64,000 bases of DNA. Source: Lysobacter dokdonensis DS-58. GTDB taxonomy: Bacteria; Pseudomonadota; Gammaproteobacteria; Xanthomonadales; Xanthomonadaceae. Shown here one piece after another: positions 46,874 to 55,534 of the stretch; the stretch's first letter is position 1; every line of letters begins with the position of its first letter. The stretch is taken from positions 62,001 through 126,000 of the forward strand of contig NZ_JRKJ01000025.1 in assembly GCF_000770795.1 (NCBI RefSeq), given 5' to 3'. A program made the position numbers and the translations under genes. The notes below the pieces were generated by a model. It did no database searches and had not been told where the DNA came from. It saw nothing but the letters and a program-made list of their open reading frames with translations.

Positions 46874-46960
46874 CATTCGAACGCAATCGACACGGTTTGG
46901 TACTTGAACCCACCGTATGGGTGGGGCTGGAAACGACTGGAAGTCGCTGATGCGCAAACG

Positions 46961-46983
46961 AAAACGGGCCCGATCCGGGCCCG
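46961..46983 (-). terminator. Terminator after pckG
   Basis: Minus-strand stem CGGGCCCG / CGGGCCCG (8 bp) with a three-base loop, followed by UUUUCGUUU. It lies about 50 bases after the pckG stop. Confidence 0.82.
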
Positions 46984-47033
46984 CTTCCTTGTTCGCCTGA
47001 TCGGCCCCGGAATTGCCGCGGGGCCCGGGGTGT

Positions 47034-48836
47034 TCAGCCGTTGCGCAACTCCGCCGCGATCCGCGCCTGTTCATTCTTCAGCGCCACCGGCACGCGCGTG
47101 CCGAATTCATCGAGGAACGAAGCCAGGCTGTCCACTTCCGCCTGCCAGCCCGCGCGATCGAAGTCGAACAGCACGCGACGCGCTTCGTCCGACAGGGCCA
47201 CGCCGTCGAGGCGGATGTCGCCGATCTTCGGCAGCGCGCCGATCGGCGTGTCGGTCGCCGACGCGCGGCCTTCGACGCGCTCGATCATCCACTCCAGCAC
47301 GCGCAGGTTTTCGCCGAAGCCCGGCCACAGGAACTTGCCGTCCTCGCCCTTGCGGAACCAGTTGACGTGGAAGATCTTCGGCAGCTGCGCGCCGGGCTTG
47401 TCGAACGACAACCAGTGCGCGAAGTAGTCGGCGAAGTTGTAGCCGCAGAAGGGCTTCATCGCCATCGGGTCGCGGCGCATGACGCCGACCGCGCCCGTGG
47501 CGGCGGCGGTGGTTTCCGAACCCATGGCCGCGCCGACGAGCACGCCGTGCTTCCAGTCGCGCGCCTCGAACACCAGCGGCACCAGCGATGCGCGGCGGCC
47601 GCCGAACACGATGGCCGAAATCGGCACGCCCTGCGCGTCCTCGGCCTTCGGCGACCAGCTCGGGCACTGCCGCGCCGACACGGTGAAACGCGCGTTCGGA
47701 TGCGCCGCCGGGCCATTGCAATCGTATGCATTTCCACGCCAATCGAAGGCGGGCTTGCGGTCGTCCAGGCCCTCCCACCACGGCTGCCCGTCATCGGTCA
47801 GGCCGACGTTGGTGAAGATGGTGTTGCGCTGGATGGTGGCGAGCGCGTTGGGATTGGATTTCTCCGACGTGCCCGGCGCGACGCCGAAGAAACCGGCTTC
47901 CGGATTGATCGCGTACAAACGGCCATCGGGGCCCGGGCGCATCCAGCAAATGTCGTCGCCGACGGTCCACACCTTCCAGCCTTCGTTGCGATATCCCTCG
48001 GGCGGAATGAGCATCGCCAGGTTGGTCTTGCCGCACGCCGACGGGAACGCCGCGGCGATGTAATGCGTCTGGCCCTGCGGATTCTCGACGCCGAGGATCA
48101 GCATGTGTTCGGCCAGCCACCCTTCGCTGCGCGCCTGGTGTGAGGCGATGCGCAATGCATGGCACTTCTTGCCGAGCAACGCGTTGCCGCCGTAACCCGA
48201 ACCGTAGGACTGGATCGTCAGTTCTTCCGGGAAATGCATGATGAAGCGGCGCTCCGGATCGAGCTCGCCGATCGAATGCAGGCCCTTCACGAAACGCCCT
48301 TCGCGCTCGATGCGCGCCAGGGCCGCCGCGCCCATGCGCGTCATGATGCGCATGTTGGCGACGACGTACGGCGAGTCGGTGATCTCCACGCCGCAACGCG
48401 CGAGCGGAGAATCGATCGGGCCCATGCAATACGGGATCACGTACATCGTGCGGCCGCGCATGCAGCCGGCGAACAATGCGTCCATCTTCGCGTGCGCATC
48501 GGCCGGCGACATCCAGTGGTTGTTCGGGCCGGCGTCTTCGCGCTCGCTCGTGCACACGAACGTCAGGTGTTCGACGCGCGCCACGTCATCGGGATGCGAG
48601 CGGTGCAGCCAGCTCTCCGGATGCGTTTCGGAATTGAGCGGCAACAACGTGCCGTCCGCTTCCATGCCGCGGACCAGCTCCGCGAATTCGCTGTCGCTAC
48701 CGTCGCACCACTGGATCCGGTCGGGCTGCGTCACGCGCGCCACGTCCATGACCCATTGGTTCAACGCGTCCAACTGGCTACCCATGGTGGAATTCTCGAC
48801 TTCAGGGGAAATGGGGTGTTCAACGACAGCGGCCAT
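47034..48836 (-). CDS. pckG: Phosphoenolpyruvate carboxykinase (GTP)
   Basis: The enzyme converts oxaloacetate and GTP to phosphoenolpyruvate, GDP and CO2, the first step of gluconeogenesis. The 600-residue product has the GTP-type motifs: LTIQSYGSGYGGNALLGKKC, the kinase P-loop FPSACGKTNLAML, VGDDICWMRPGPDGRLYAIN, the mobile lid and SAIVFGGRRASLVPLV. I chose the ATG at 48836, which has AAGGAC upstream; MGSQLD at 48785 is an alternative. It is 15 bases after the TetR gene and may share its transcript. Confidence 0.96.
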   Translation of the reverse strand: MAAVVEHPISPEVENSTMGSQLDALNQWVMDVARVTQPDRIQWCDGSDSEFAELVRGMEADGTLLPLNSETHPESWLHRSHPDDVARVEHLTFVCTSEREDAGPNNHWMSPADAHAKMDALFAGCMRGRTMYVIPYCMGPIDSPLARCGVEITDSPYVVANMRIMTRMGAAALARIEREGRFVKGLHSIGELDPERRFIMHFPEELTIQSYGSGYGGNALLGKKCHALRIASHQARSEGWLAEHMLILGVENPQGQTHYIAAAFPSACGKTNLAMLIPPEGYRNEGWKVWTVGDDICWMRPGPDGRLYAINPEAGFFGVAPGTSEKSNPNALATIQRNTIFTNVGLTDDGQPWWEGLDDRKPAFDWRGNAYDCNGPAAHPNARFTVSARQCPSWSPKAEDAQGVPISAIVFGGRRASLVPLVFEARDWKHGVLVGAAMGSETTAAATGAVGVMRRDPMAMKPFCGYNFADYFAHWLSFDKPGAQLPKIFHVNWFRKGEDGKFLWPGFGENLRVLEWMIERVEGRASATDTPIGALPKIGDIRLDGVALSDEARRVLFDFDRAGWQAEVDSLASFLDEFGTRVPVALKNEQARIAAELRNG

Positions 48837-48851
48837 GGGGGTCCTTTGCGC

Positions 48852-49439
48852 TCAGGCCTGGGGGATCAGCGTCGACATCATGTGTTCGACGTACGCCTCG
48901 AACTCGTCGTGCTGCATGTTCATCTGGTGCAGTTGCAGGTTCAGCTGCAGGAAACCGACGTACGCCGAGTACAGCAGGCGCGCGCGGTGCTGCGCATCGG
49001 TGCGGCTCAGTCCCGCCTGGCGGAACGAAGCGGTGAGGTAATCCAGGCGGCGCTCGGACACGCGCACGATCACCGGCTGGACCGCCGGGTGGTCCATCGC
49101 CTTGAGCAGCTCGGAATAGATGATGTGCGACTTGGCTTCGTGCGCGACCAGCTGGAACAACTTGCGCAAACGCTCGCGCGGGTCGGGGATGGGTTCGAGC
49201 GAACCGAACACGGTTTCCTGCTCGACCTTTTCCCAGCGTTCCAGCGCGGCGACCAGCAGGGCCTCGCGCGACGGGAAATGCCAGTAGAAGCTGCCTTTGG
49301 TGACCCCGAGCCTGCGGGCCAGCGGTTCGACCGCGACCGAGGCGACGCCTTGTTCGGCGATCTGGTCGAGGGCCGCCTGCGCCCAATCTTCGGCACTCAG
49401 GCGCGCGTTGCGTTCGTTGCGGATGGCGGCTTCGGTCAT
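48852..49439 (-). CDS. TetR family transcriptional regulator, candidate fatty-acid degradation regulator
   Basis: The 195-residue protein has an N-terminal helix-turn-helix (VASVAVEPLARRLGVTKGSF, then YWHFPSREALL) and a helical ligand-binding domain. It is divergent from fadE and upstream of pckG, a context that suggests control of fatty-acid breakdown and gluconeogenesis, with an acyl-CoA as a plausible inducer (inference). A -10-like TAGACT lies five bases before its ATG, and the palindrome ACCGTACGGT (49450-49459) abuts it, which suggests autoregulation. Confidence 0.85.
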   Translation of the reverse strand: MTEAAIRNERNARLSAEDWAQAALDQIAEQGVASVAVEPLARRLGVTKGSFYWHFPSREALLVAALERWEKVEQETVFGSLEPIPDPRERLRKLFQLVAHEAKSHIIYSELLKAMDHPAVQPVIVRVSERRLDYLTASFRQAGLSRTDAQHRARLLYSAYVGFLQLNLQLHQMNMQHDEFEAYVEHMMSTLIPQA

Positions 49440-49449
49440 GGCGCGCAGT

Positions 49450-49459
49450 CTACCGTACG
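49450..49459. promoter_or_regulatory. Palindrome at the TetR gene promoter
   Basis: ACCGTACGGT is a perfect 10-base palindrome next to the TetR gene -10 hexamer TAGACT (minus strand, 49450-49445). The position fits an autorepression site. Confidence 0.5.
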
Positions 49460-49514
49460 GTTCCCTTCCCGAGAGTATGCGCGGAGTGAGGACACGCTGT
49501 TGCCTCCGACGCGT

Positions 49515-49555
49515 TGACAGTCCTTCGACGGGCTGCCCATACTTTGGCGTATGGT
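49515..49555 (+). promoter_or_regulatory. fadE promoter with overlapping operator
   Basis: A perfect -35 TTGACA (49515-49520) and CATACT (49539-49544) are 18 bases apart. The -10 lies inside an inverted repeat CCATAC-TTTGGC-GTATGG (49538-49555), a good position for repression by the divergent TetR protein. Confidence 0.68.
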
Positions 49556-49623
49556 GCCTCCGGGCGCCGGCCCGTTCAACCAATAATGTGTGCGGGCGCA
49601 TCGTGCGTTCGCCGGAGGCCGAG

Positions 49624-52098
49624 ATGAGCGTCGTCGTTCCTTTCCTGCTGTTGCTCCTCGCCGGGGGCTTCGCGGCCTATCACCGGATGCGCCTGGCCTA
49701 CTGGGCCGCGTTGACCGCCGCCCTGCTCGTGGTCGCGTGGATCGCCGGGGCGAACGCCGCCGCGACCATCGTCGCCGCCATCGTCGTCGCGTTGATCGCG
49801 GTGCCGTTGCTGGTACCGGCTTTCCGCAAGCCGCGCATCACCGCGCCGTTGCTGCGCTTCTACACCAAGCTGCTGCCCCCGCTGTCGGATACCGAACGCA
49901 CGGCGCTCGAAGCCGGCACTGTCGGGTTCGAAGGCCAGTTGTTCTCCGGCAGGCCCGATTGGGACCAGTTGCTCTCGCTGCCCAAGCCGCAACTCACCGC
50001 GGAGGAGCAGGCCTTCCTCGATGGCCCGTGCGAAGAACTCTGCCGCATGACCGACGACTGGGACATCACCCACGTGCGCGCGGACCTGCCGCCGGAAATC
50101 TGGGAGTTCTGCAAGAAGCACAAGTTCTTCGGCCTCAACATTCCGAAGGAATACGGCGGGCTCGGCTTCTCCGCGTTGATGAACCACAAGGTCATCCAGA
50201 AGCTCGCGTCGATCAGCACCGTGGTGTCGTCCACCGTCGGCGTGCCGAACTCGCTCGGCCCGGCCGAGTTGCTGATGCACTACGGCACGGACGAACAGAA
50301 GCGCGAGTATCTCCCGCGCCTGGCCGACGGCCGCGACGTGCCGTGCTTCGCGCTCACCGGGCCGTTCGCCGGTTCCGATGCGACCTCCATTCCCGACTAC
50401 GGCATCGTGTCGATGGGCGAATGGAACGGCGCCAACGTGCTCGGCGTGCGCCTCACGCTCAACAAGCGCTACATCACGCTCGCGCCGGTGGCCACGCTGA
50501 TCGGCGTCGCCTTCCGCATGTACGACCCGGAAGGCTTGCTCGGCGACAAGCGCGACATCGGTATTTCGCTCGCGCTCGTGCCGCGCGAAACACCGGGCCT
50601 GGAAATCGGCCGCCGCCACTTCCCGCTCAACTCGCCGTTCCAGAACGGCCCGATCCACGGCAAGGACGTCTTCGTGCCCTTGTCGCAGTTGATCGGTGGC
50701 GAGGACTACGCCGGCCAGGGCTGGCGCATGCTGATGGAATGCCTGTCGATCGGCCGTTCGATCACCCTGCCCTCCACCGCCAGCGGCGGCGCGAAGAGCG
50801 CGGCCGTCGTCACCGGTGCGTATGCGCGCATCCGCAAGCAATTCGGTTTGTCGGTCGGGCGTTTCGAAGGCGTCGAGGAAGCGCTCGCGCGCATCGGCGG
50901 CAAGGCGTACGCGATCAGCGCGCTGTCGCAGGCGACCGCGGCGGCCGTGGCGCGCGGCGAAAACCCCGCGGTGCCCTCCACCATCGCGAAATACCACTGC
51001 ACGCAGATGGGCCGCGAAGTCGTCATCGATGCGATGGACGTGCACGGGGGCAAGGGCATCATCCTCGGCCCGCGCAATTACCTGGGACGCGCGTGGCAGG
51101 CCACGCCGATCAGCATCACGGTGGAAGGCGCGAACATCATGACGCGCTCGCTGATGATCTTCGGCCAGGGCGCGATCCTGTGCCATCCGTGGGTGATGAA
51201 GGAAATGAAGTCGGCGCAGCTCGAGGATCCGGTCGAGCGCATCGACCGATTCGACGAAGCGCTGTTCGGCCACATCGGCTTTGCGATCTCCAACGCCGTG
51301 CGCAGCCTGTGGTTCGGCCTGAGCGGCGCGAAGGTCGGCAAGGCGCCGGGCGACGATTACACGCGCCGTTTCTATCGCAAGCTCGATCGCTATTCAGCCG
51401 CGCTCGCGCTGATGGCCGATACGTCGATGCTCCTGCTCGGCGGCAAGCTGAAGTTCAAGGAATCCTTGTCGGGCCGCCTGGGCGACGTGCTGAGCCAGCT
51501 GTACATCGCCAGCAGCATGTTGAAGCGTTACGAAGACGAAGGGCGCCCGACGGGCGACCGTCCGTTGCTTGCGTGGGCCTTCCACGATGCGATCAACAAG
51601 ATCGAGACGGCGCTGTCCGGTGCGTTGCGCAACTTCCCGATCCGCCCGATCGGCTGGGTGCTGTGGGCGTTGATCTTCCCGTGGGGCCGCCGCGCGCAGG
51701 CGCCGAGCGACCGCCTCGGCCACCAGGCCGCTGCGTTGCTGATGACGCCGTGCGATGCGCGCCAGCGCCTGGCCGACGGCGTGTTCCTCACGCCGACCGC
51801 CAACAACCCCGCCGGCCGCATCGACAGCTATCTGCCGAAGGTCGTCCTCGCCGAGCCCGTGGAGCGCAAGTTCCTCAAGGCGCTGAAGAACAGCGACATC
51901 GAAGCGCTCGAGTTCTCCGCGCAATTGGACGAAGGCGTGCGCGAAGGCTGGATCACCGCCGACGAACGCAAGCAACTCGACGAGCTGCGCGCGATGACGC
52001 TCGATGCGATCAGCGTCGACGACTTCGAATCGTGGGAGCTGCGCTCGGCCGGTTACGAAACGCAGCACGGCGTGGACCACTCGCGCTTCGCGGCCTGA
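49624..52098 (+). CDS. fadE: Acyl-CoA dehydrogenase, FadE type
   Basis: FadE catalyses the first, FAD-dependent step of beta-oxidation. The 824-residue protein has N-terminal membrane helices (about 1-70), then the acyl-CoA dehydrogenase domains: LTGPFAGSDATSIPDYGIV, the central FAD region, GGKGIILGPRNYLGRAWQ, ISITVEGANIMTRSLMIFGQ and the C-terminal extension with LMTPCDARQRLADGVFL. Length is that of E. coli FadE. The start at 49624 has CGGAGGCCGAG upstream. It is followed after one base by the DUF4442 gene. Confidence 0.96.
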   Translation: MSVVVPFLLLLLAGGFAAYHRMRLAYWAALTAALLVVAWIAGANAAATIVAAIVVALIAVPLLVPAFRKPRITAPLLRFYTKLLPPLSDTERTALEAGTVGFEGQLFSGRPDWDQLLSLPKPQLTAEEQAFLDGPCEELCRMTDDWDITHVRADLPPEIWEFCKKHKFFGLNIPKEYGGLGFSALMNHKVIQKLASISTVVSSTVGVPNSLGPAELLMHYGTDEQKREYLPRLADGRDVPCFALTGPFAGSDATSIPDYGIVSMGEWNGANVLGVRLTLNKRYITLAPVATLIGVAFRMYDPEGLLGDKRDIGISLALVPRETPGLEIGRRHFPLNSPFQNGPIHGKDVFVPLSQLIGGEDYAGQGWRMLMECLSIGRSITLPSTASGGAKSAAVVTGAYARIRKQFGLSVGRFEGVEEALARIGGKAYAISALSQATAAAVARGENPAVPSTIAKYHCTQMGREVVIDAMDVHGGKGIILGPRNYLGRAWQATPISITVEGANIMTRSLMIFGQGAILCHPWVMKEMKSAQLEDPVERIDRFDEALFGHIGFAISNAVRSLWFGLSGAKVGKAPGDDYTRRFYRKLDRYSAALALMADTSMLLLGGKLKFKESLSGRLGDVLSQLYIASSMLKRYEDEGRPTGDRPLLAWAFHDAINKIETALSGALRNFPIRPIGWVLWALIFPWGRRAQAPSDRLGHQAAALLMTPCDARQRLADGVFLTPTANNPAGRIDSYLPKVVLAEPVERKFLKALKNSDIEALEFSAQLDEGVREGWITADERKQLDELRAMTLDAISVDDFESWELRSAGYETQHGVDHSRFAA

Positions 52099-52099
52099 C

Positions 52100-52561
52100 G
52101 TGTCGGTCCTCTCGCTCTATCGCCGGGTCACCCGATGGCCCGGCGGTCACTGGATGTTCGCGCGGGCCGTCTGCTGGCGCGCGCCCTACTTCGCCAGCAT
52201 CGCGCCGCGCATCGCGGTGCTGGAACCGGGCCGGTGCGAAGCGTCGATCGCGCATCGGCGCAAGGTCACCAACCATATCGGCACGGTGCATGCGATCGCG
52301 CTGTGCAACCTCGCGGAGTTCGCGGGCGGGTTGATGACCGATGCGTCCATTCCGCCGTCGATGCGCTGGATCCCGAAAGGCATGACGGTCGAGTATCTCG
52401 GCAAGGCGAACGGCAGGATGCGCGCAGTCGCAACGCCCGACATCGCACCGGTGGAAGCGACGCAGGGTTACGAACTGCCCGTCACTGTCCTCGTCACCGA
52501 TCCGAGCGATGCGCCGGTGTTCCGCGCGCGCATCGCGATGTGGGTCTCGCCGAAACGCTAG
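52100..52561 (+). CDS. DUF4442 hotdog-fold thioesterase-like protein
   Basis: The 153-residue product has the DUF4442 features: KVTNHIGTVHAIALCNLAEF (hotdog helix with the NHIGT motif), GLMTDASIPPSMRWIPKGMT, VEYLGKANGRMRAVA and a basic last strand. Such proteins are related to acyl-CoA thioesterases. The gene starts with GTG one base after the fadE stop, so the pair probably acts together in fatty-acid degradation (inference). Its stop shares the tetranucleotide CTAG with the convergent DUF1304 gene. Confidence 0.85.
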   Translation: MSVLSLYRRVTRWPGGHWMFARAVCWRAPYFASIAPRIAVLEPGRCEASIAHRRKVTNHIGTVHAIALCNLAEFAGGLMTDASIPPSMRWIPKGMTVEYLGKANGRMRAVATPDIAPVEATQGYELPVTVLVTDPSDAPVFRARIAMWVSPKR

Positions 52562-52908
52562 CGCCAGGCGACGAGCGCCGCCGCGATGATCGCGGGAAAG
52601 GCCTGGATGAAGAAGATGCGCTTGTTCACGGTCGCCGCGCCGTACACGCCGGCGATGACCACGAACGCCAGGAACAGCAGCACGATTTCGCGCGAGTGCA
52701 CGCACAGACCGTAGACCAGGCCTGCGGAAAGAAACCCGTTGTACAACCCCTGGTTCTTCGCCAAGGCTTGCGAGCGCTCGGCGAATTCCGGCGTGAGCCG
52801 GAACGTGCGCAGCCCGATCGGTTTGGTCCACAGGAACATCTCGAGGATCAGGAACCACGCGTGCAGCAGCGCGACCAGGACAACGAGGATCGTGGCGGGC
52901 AGCGTCAT
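52558..52908 (-). CDS. DUF1304 family membrane protein
   Basis: The 116-residue protein has four hydrophobic helices and the family motif FAERSQALAKNQGLYNGFLS near residue 50. DUF1304 proteins are small inner-membrane proteins of unknown role. It follows the epimerase gene by one base and ends at a CTAG shared with the convergent DUF4442 gene. Confidence 0.85.
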   Translation of the reverse strand: MTLPATILVVLVALLHAWFLILEMFLWTKPIGLRTFRLTPEFAERSQALAKNQGLYNGFLSAGLVYGLCVHSREIVLLFLAFVVIAGVYGAATVNKRIFFIQAFPAIIAAALVAWR

Positions 52909-52909
52909 G

Positions 52910-54112
52910 TCAGCGCTTCTTTTTCTTCTTCGACGAAGACTTCTTCTTCGCGGGCGCCTTTGGCTTCGGCGGCGCGATGGACTTGTGCCAGGCCTGCAGC
53001 ACTTCGGCTTCGCGCGCCATCGACAGGCCGGCCTTCGGATTCGCGCGGCGCTCGCCGGGCAGCGCGCGCCAGTACGCGAGCGTGTCGGCGGTCGTCGCAT
53101 CGAGCGGCCGGTACGCCAGCCCCGCGGCCTGCGCCTTCGCGCTGCTGACGCGGCCGAAGCCCGCGTATTCGCCGACCGGCGGAATCCACACGGGCATGTC
53201 CTGCCACGCGGAGACGTCGTGTTTTTCCAGGAAGTCCGCGGGCACCCACGTCACGGTCGACGTCTTGCCCGCCGCGCGCTGGCTGGCGGCAAGCAACTCG
53301 CCCATGGTCAGCTTGCCCGCGGGCGCATCGGCGTTGAACGTCCCCATCGTCTTCTGATCGAGCAGGTGCAGCAGGAACGCGGCGAGATCGCGCACGTCGA
53401 TGAACTGCGTGGGGTCGCTCGCCGAACCCGGCGCGAGGATCTCGCCGCCGCGGTCGGCGCGCGCGGGCCAGTACGTGAAGCGATCGGTGTTGTCGCCGGG
53501 GCCGACGATCAGCCCGGGGCGCACGATGGTCACCTTGCCCGGCATTTCCTTGAGCGCCGCCGTTTCGCACAGCGCCTTGAGGCCACCGTACGTCTCGCCG
53601 GTGACTTCGGTGACGTTCGGGTTCGGCAGCTGCGCGACGGGCGCGCTCTCGTCCTGGTTCGGCGTGTCCATCTTCGCGTAGACGGAGATCGTCGAGACCA
53701 GCAGGTATTGGCCGACGCGGTCGCCGAGCAACCTGGTCGAGCGCGCGACATCCGCGGGAATGTAGGCCGACGTATCGAGCACCGCATCCCACGTGCGACG
53801 GTTGTCGAGCGCCTTCATGTCGGTCTTGCGGTCGCCCTGCAACTGCTCGATGTCGTCGTACTGGTCGCCGGCGAAGCGCTCGGGATTGGTCTTGCCGCGA
53901 TTGAACAGCGTGAGCTTGTGCCCGCTCTTGCGTGCGGCTTCGACGAAATGCGGGCCGAGGAACCCGGTACCGCCGAGGACGAGGATGGACATCGGTTCCC
54001 CCGGCTTGCGTTGCGCGGCCTTCGCCGGTTTGCGCCGCGCCGCATGGCCCGGCAGTGCGGCGAGGCTGGCGGCGGCGAGCGTGGCAGCGAGGAAATCGCG
54101 GCGCGTGGTCAT
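52910..54112 (-). CDS. NAD-dependent epimerase/reductase with a Tat signal
   Basis: The 400-residue protein begins with a twin-arginine signal (MTTRRDFLAATLAAASLAAL-PGHA), then a Rossmann fold: ILVLGGTGFLGPHFVEAARK, VLDTSAYIPADVA, VSTISVY, TYGGLKALCETAAL (YxxxK), VRPGLIVGPGDNTDRFTYWP, and a C-terminal catalytic region. The sequence ends with a lysine/serine tail KKKSSSKKKKKR. The substrate is unknown; Tat export of an NAD(P)-binding short-chain protein is unusual because cofactor supply outside the cytoplasm is limited, though Tat can move proteins already folded with cofactor. It overlaps the transporter gene upstream as ATGA. Confidence 0.85.
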   Translation of the reverse strand: MTTRRDFLAATLAAASLAALPGHAARRKPAKAAQRKPGEPMSILVLGGTGFLGPHFVEAARKSGHKLTLFNRGKTNPERFAGDQYDDIEQLQGDRKTDMKALDNRRTWDAVLDTSAYIPADVARSTRLLGDRVGQYLLVSTISVYAKMDTPNQDESAPVAQLPNPNVTEVTGETYGGLKALCETAALKEMPGKVTIVRPGLIVGPGDNTDRFTYWPARADRGGEILAPGSASDPTQFIDVRDLAAFLLHLLDQKTMGTFNADAPAGKLTMGELLAASQRAAGKTSTVTWVPADFLEKHDVSAWQDMPVWIPPVGEYAGFGRVSSAKAQAAGLAYRPLDATTADTLAYWRALPGERRANPKAGLSMAREAEVLQAWHKSIAPPKPKAPAKKKSSSKKKKKR

Positions 54113-55434
54113 CGGCGGGTGTCTCCGGGCGAGGGCGCGTCGCCGAGTGTGCGCTGCAACTTCACCACTCGCCAAGCGCTGAACATGAACACCAGCGATG
54201 CGCCGATTCCCACGGTGAAGACGATCTGCGAACCGAAGCCCGCCAGCGCCTTGTGCATCCACGCGGTACTGACGTCGCTGGTGCGGTAGACGAACGTATC
54301 GATGAAGGCCTTGGCCTTGTAGCGCCACTCGCGCGGCACGCGCGTGTAGATGGTTTCGCGGCCCGGCTTGCCGAGCGCGAACTCGCAACCGCGCGTGGCC
54401 ACCTGCACGACGGCCACCAGCATCGGAAACGGCGAGGCCGCCAACGCGCAGAAGCCCAGCAGCACGGCGAAGCCCGGAATCAGCAATGCAGGCCCGACGC
54501 CGAAGGCGCGCAACAGGTGCCGCGTCACGAACAACTGCACCGTGATCGCGAACAGGTTGATCGCAAGGTCGATGTTGGCGAAGTACGCCGTCGCGCGCGT
54601 GGCATCGGCGCCGAAGGCGTGGCGCACGATCGCCGCCTGTTCGTTGTACAGCAGCGTGCCGACCATCACGCCGAAGAACCCCAGCATCGCCAGCGCGCGC
54701 AGCAGGGGTTCGCCCCACACCAGGCGGAAGCCGGCCCACACCGAGCCGCCCATCGCGCGCTCGCCCGTGGTCTCCCCGCGCAACTGCTCGCGCCGCAGTG
54801 CCCACGGGCGCAGCTTGTAGATGCACAGCAGGCAGATGCAGAGGAACCCGATGGAGACGAGCATGAGGTTCGCGATGCCGACGCGCTCGGCCAGCACGCG
54901 CGTGATCATCGGACCGAGCATCGCACCGACCGTCCCGCCGGCGCCGATGTACCCGTAGAACCGTTTGGCGTGCGTGTCGTCGAACACGTCCGCCATGAAG
55001 CTCCAGAACACCGTGACGGCGAAGAGGTTGAACACTGCGGACCACACGAAGAACGTCACGCCGCGCCCCGGGATCTCCCGGTGGAACAGCACGTAGAACG
55101 TGGCCAGGGCCGCGATGAAGATGCAGTAGACCGTCGGCAGGAACACGCGCCGCGGCCAGCGCGCGACGAGCGCGCCGTACAGGGGCTGCAGGGCCAGCAT
55201 CACGAGGAAGGTGCCGGTGAAGAGCACCTGCAGCGTGAAGTCCCCGATGTCGTGGCCGTGGGCCCGGGCCCAGTCCACCCACGCCCGCGGGAAGACCGCG
55301 AGGGCATCGCTGGAGGCGGCCATCGCATCGCGCACCGGACGGAGCACGTAGTAGCCCGTGAGCAGGCTGAAGAAATAGAGGATCGACCACCACAACGGGG
55401 GCGATTCACCCAATGCGCCGCGAAAGCGATCCAT
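54109..55434 (-). CDS. Nucleotide-exchange (TlcC-like) / MFS transporter
   Basis: The 441-residue integral membrane protein has about 11-12 helices and features of the ADP/ATP-translocase-like family: GYYVLRPVRDAMAA, PLYGALVARWPRRVFLPTVY, VFWSFMADVFDDTHAKRFYG, YIGAGGTVGAMLGPMI and TIYTRVPREWRYKAKAFIDT. The VLRPVRD and RYKAKAFIDT motifs are typical. The substrate is unknown. It is the first gene of the operon with the Tat epimerase and DUF1304. The start at 55434 (MDRFRGALGESPP) is preferred to an upstream ATG. Confidence 0.8.
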   Translation of the reverse strand: MDRFRGALGESPPLWWSILYFFSLLTGYYVLRPVRDAMAASSDALAVFPRAWVDWARAHGHDIGDFTLQVLFTGTFLVMLALQPLYGALVARWPRRVFLPTVYCIFIAALATFYVLFHREIPGRGVTFFVWSAVFNLFAVTVFWSFMADVFDDTHAKRFYGYIGAGGTVGAMLGPMITRVLAERVGIANLMLVSIGFLCICLLCIYKLRPWALRREQLRGETTGERAMGGSVWAGFRLVWGEPLLRALAMLGFFGVMVGTLLYNEQAAIVRHAFGADATRATAYFANIDLAINLFAITVQLFVTRHLLRAFGVGPALLIPGFAVLLGFCALAASPFPMLVAVVQVATRGCEFALGKPGRETIYTRVPREWRYKAKAFIDTFVYRTSDVSTAWMHKALAGFGSQIVFTVGIGASLVFMFSAWRVVKLQRTLGDAPSPGDTRR

Positions 55435-55476
55435 CCCGAACGTTAGCCCAAAGCCCGCGGGGCTGGCTACCATGCC

Positions 55477-55490
55477 GGAGTACATACTCC
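55477..55490. promoter_or_regulatory. Inverted repeat between the transporter and GMC genes
   Basis: GGAGTA-CA-TACTCC, six-base perfect arms with a two-base centre, sits in the 100-base divergent gap about 45 bases from either start codon. The location fits an operator for one or both genes. Confidence 0.5.
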
Positions 55491-55534
55491 AGCGCGGCGG
55501 CCTATCGTCGGCGGACCCTTGGACGAGGCACCGC

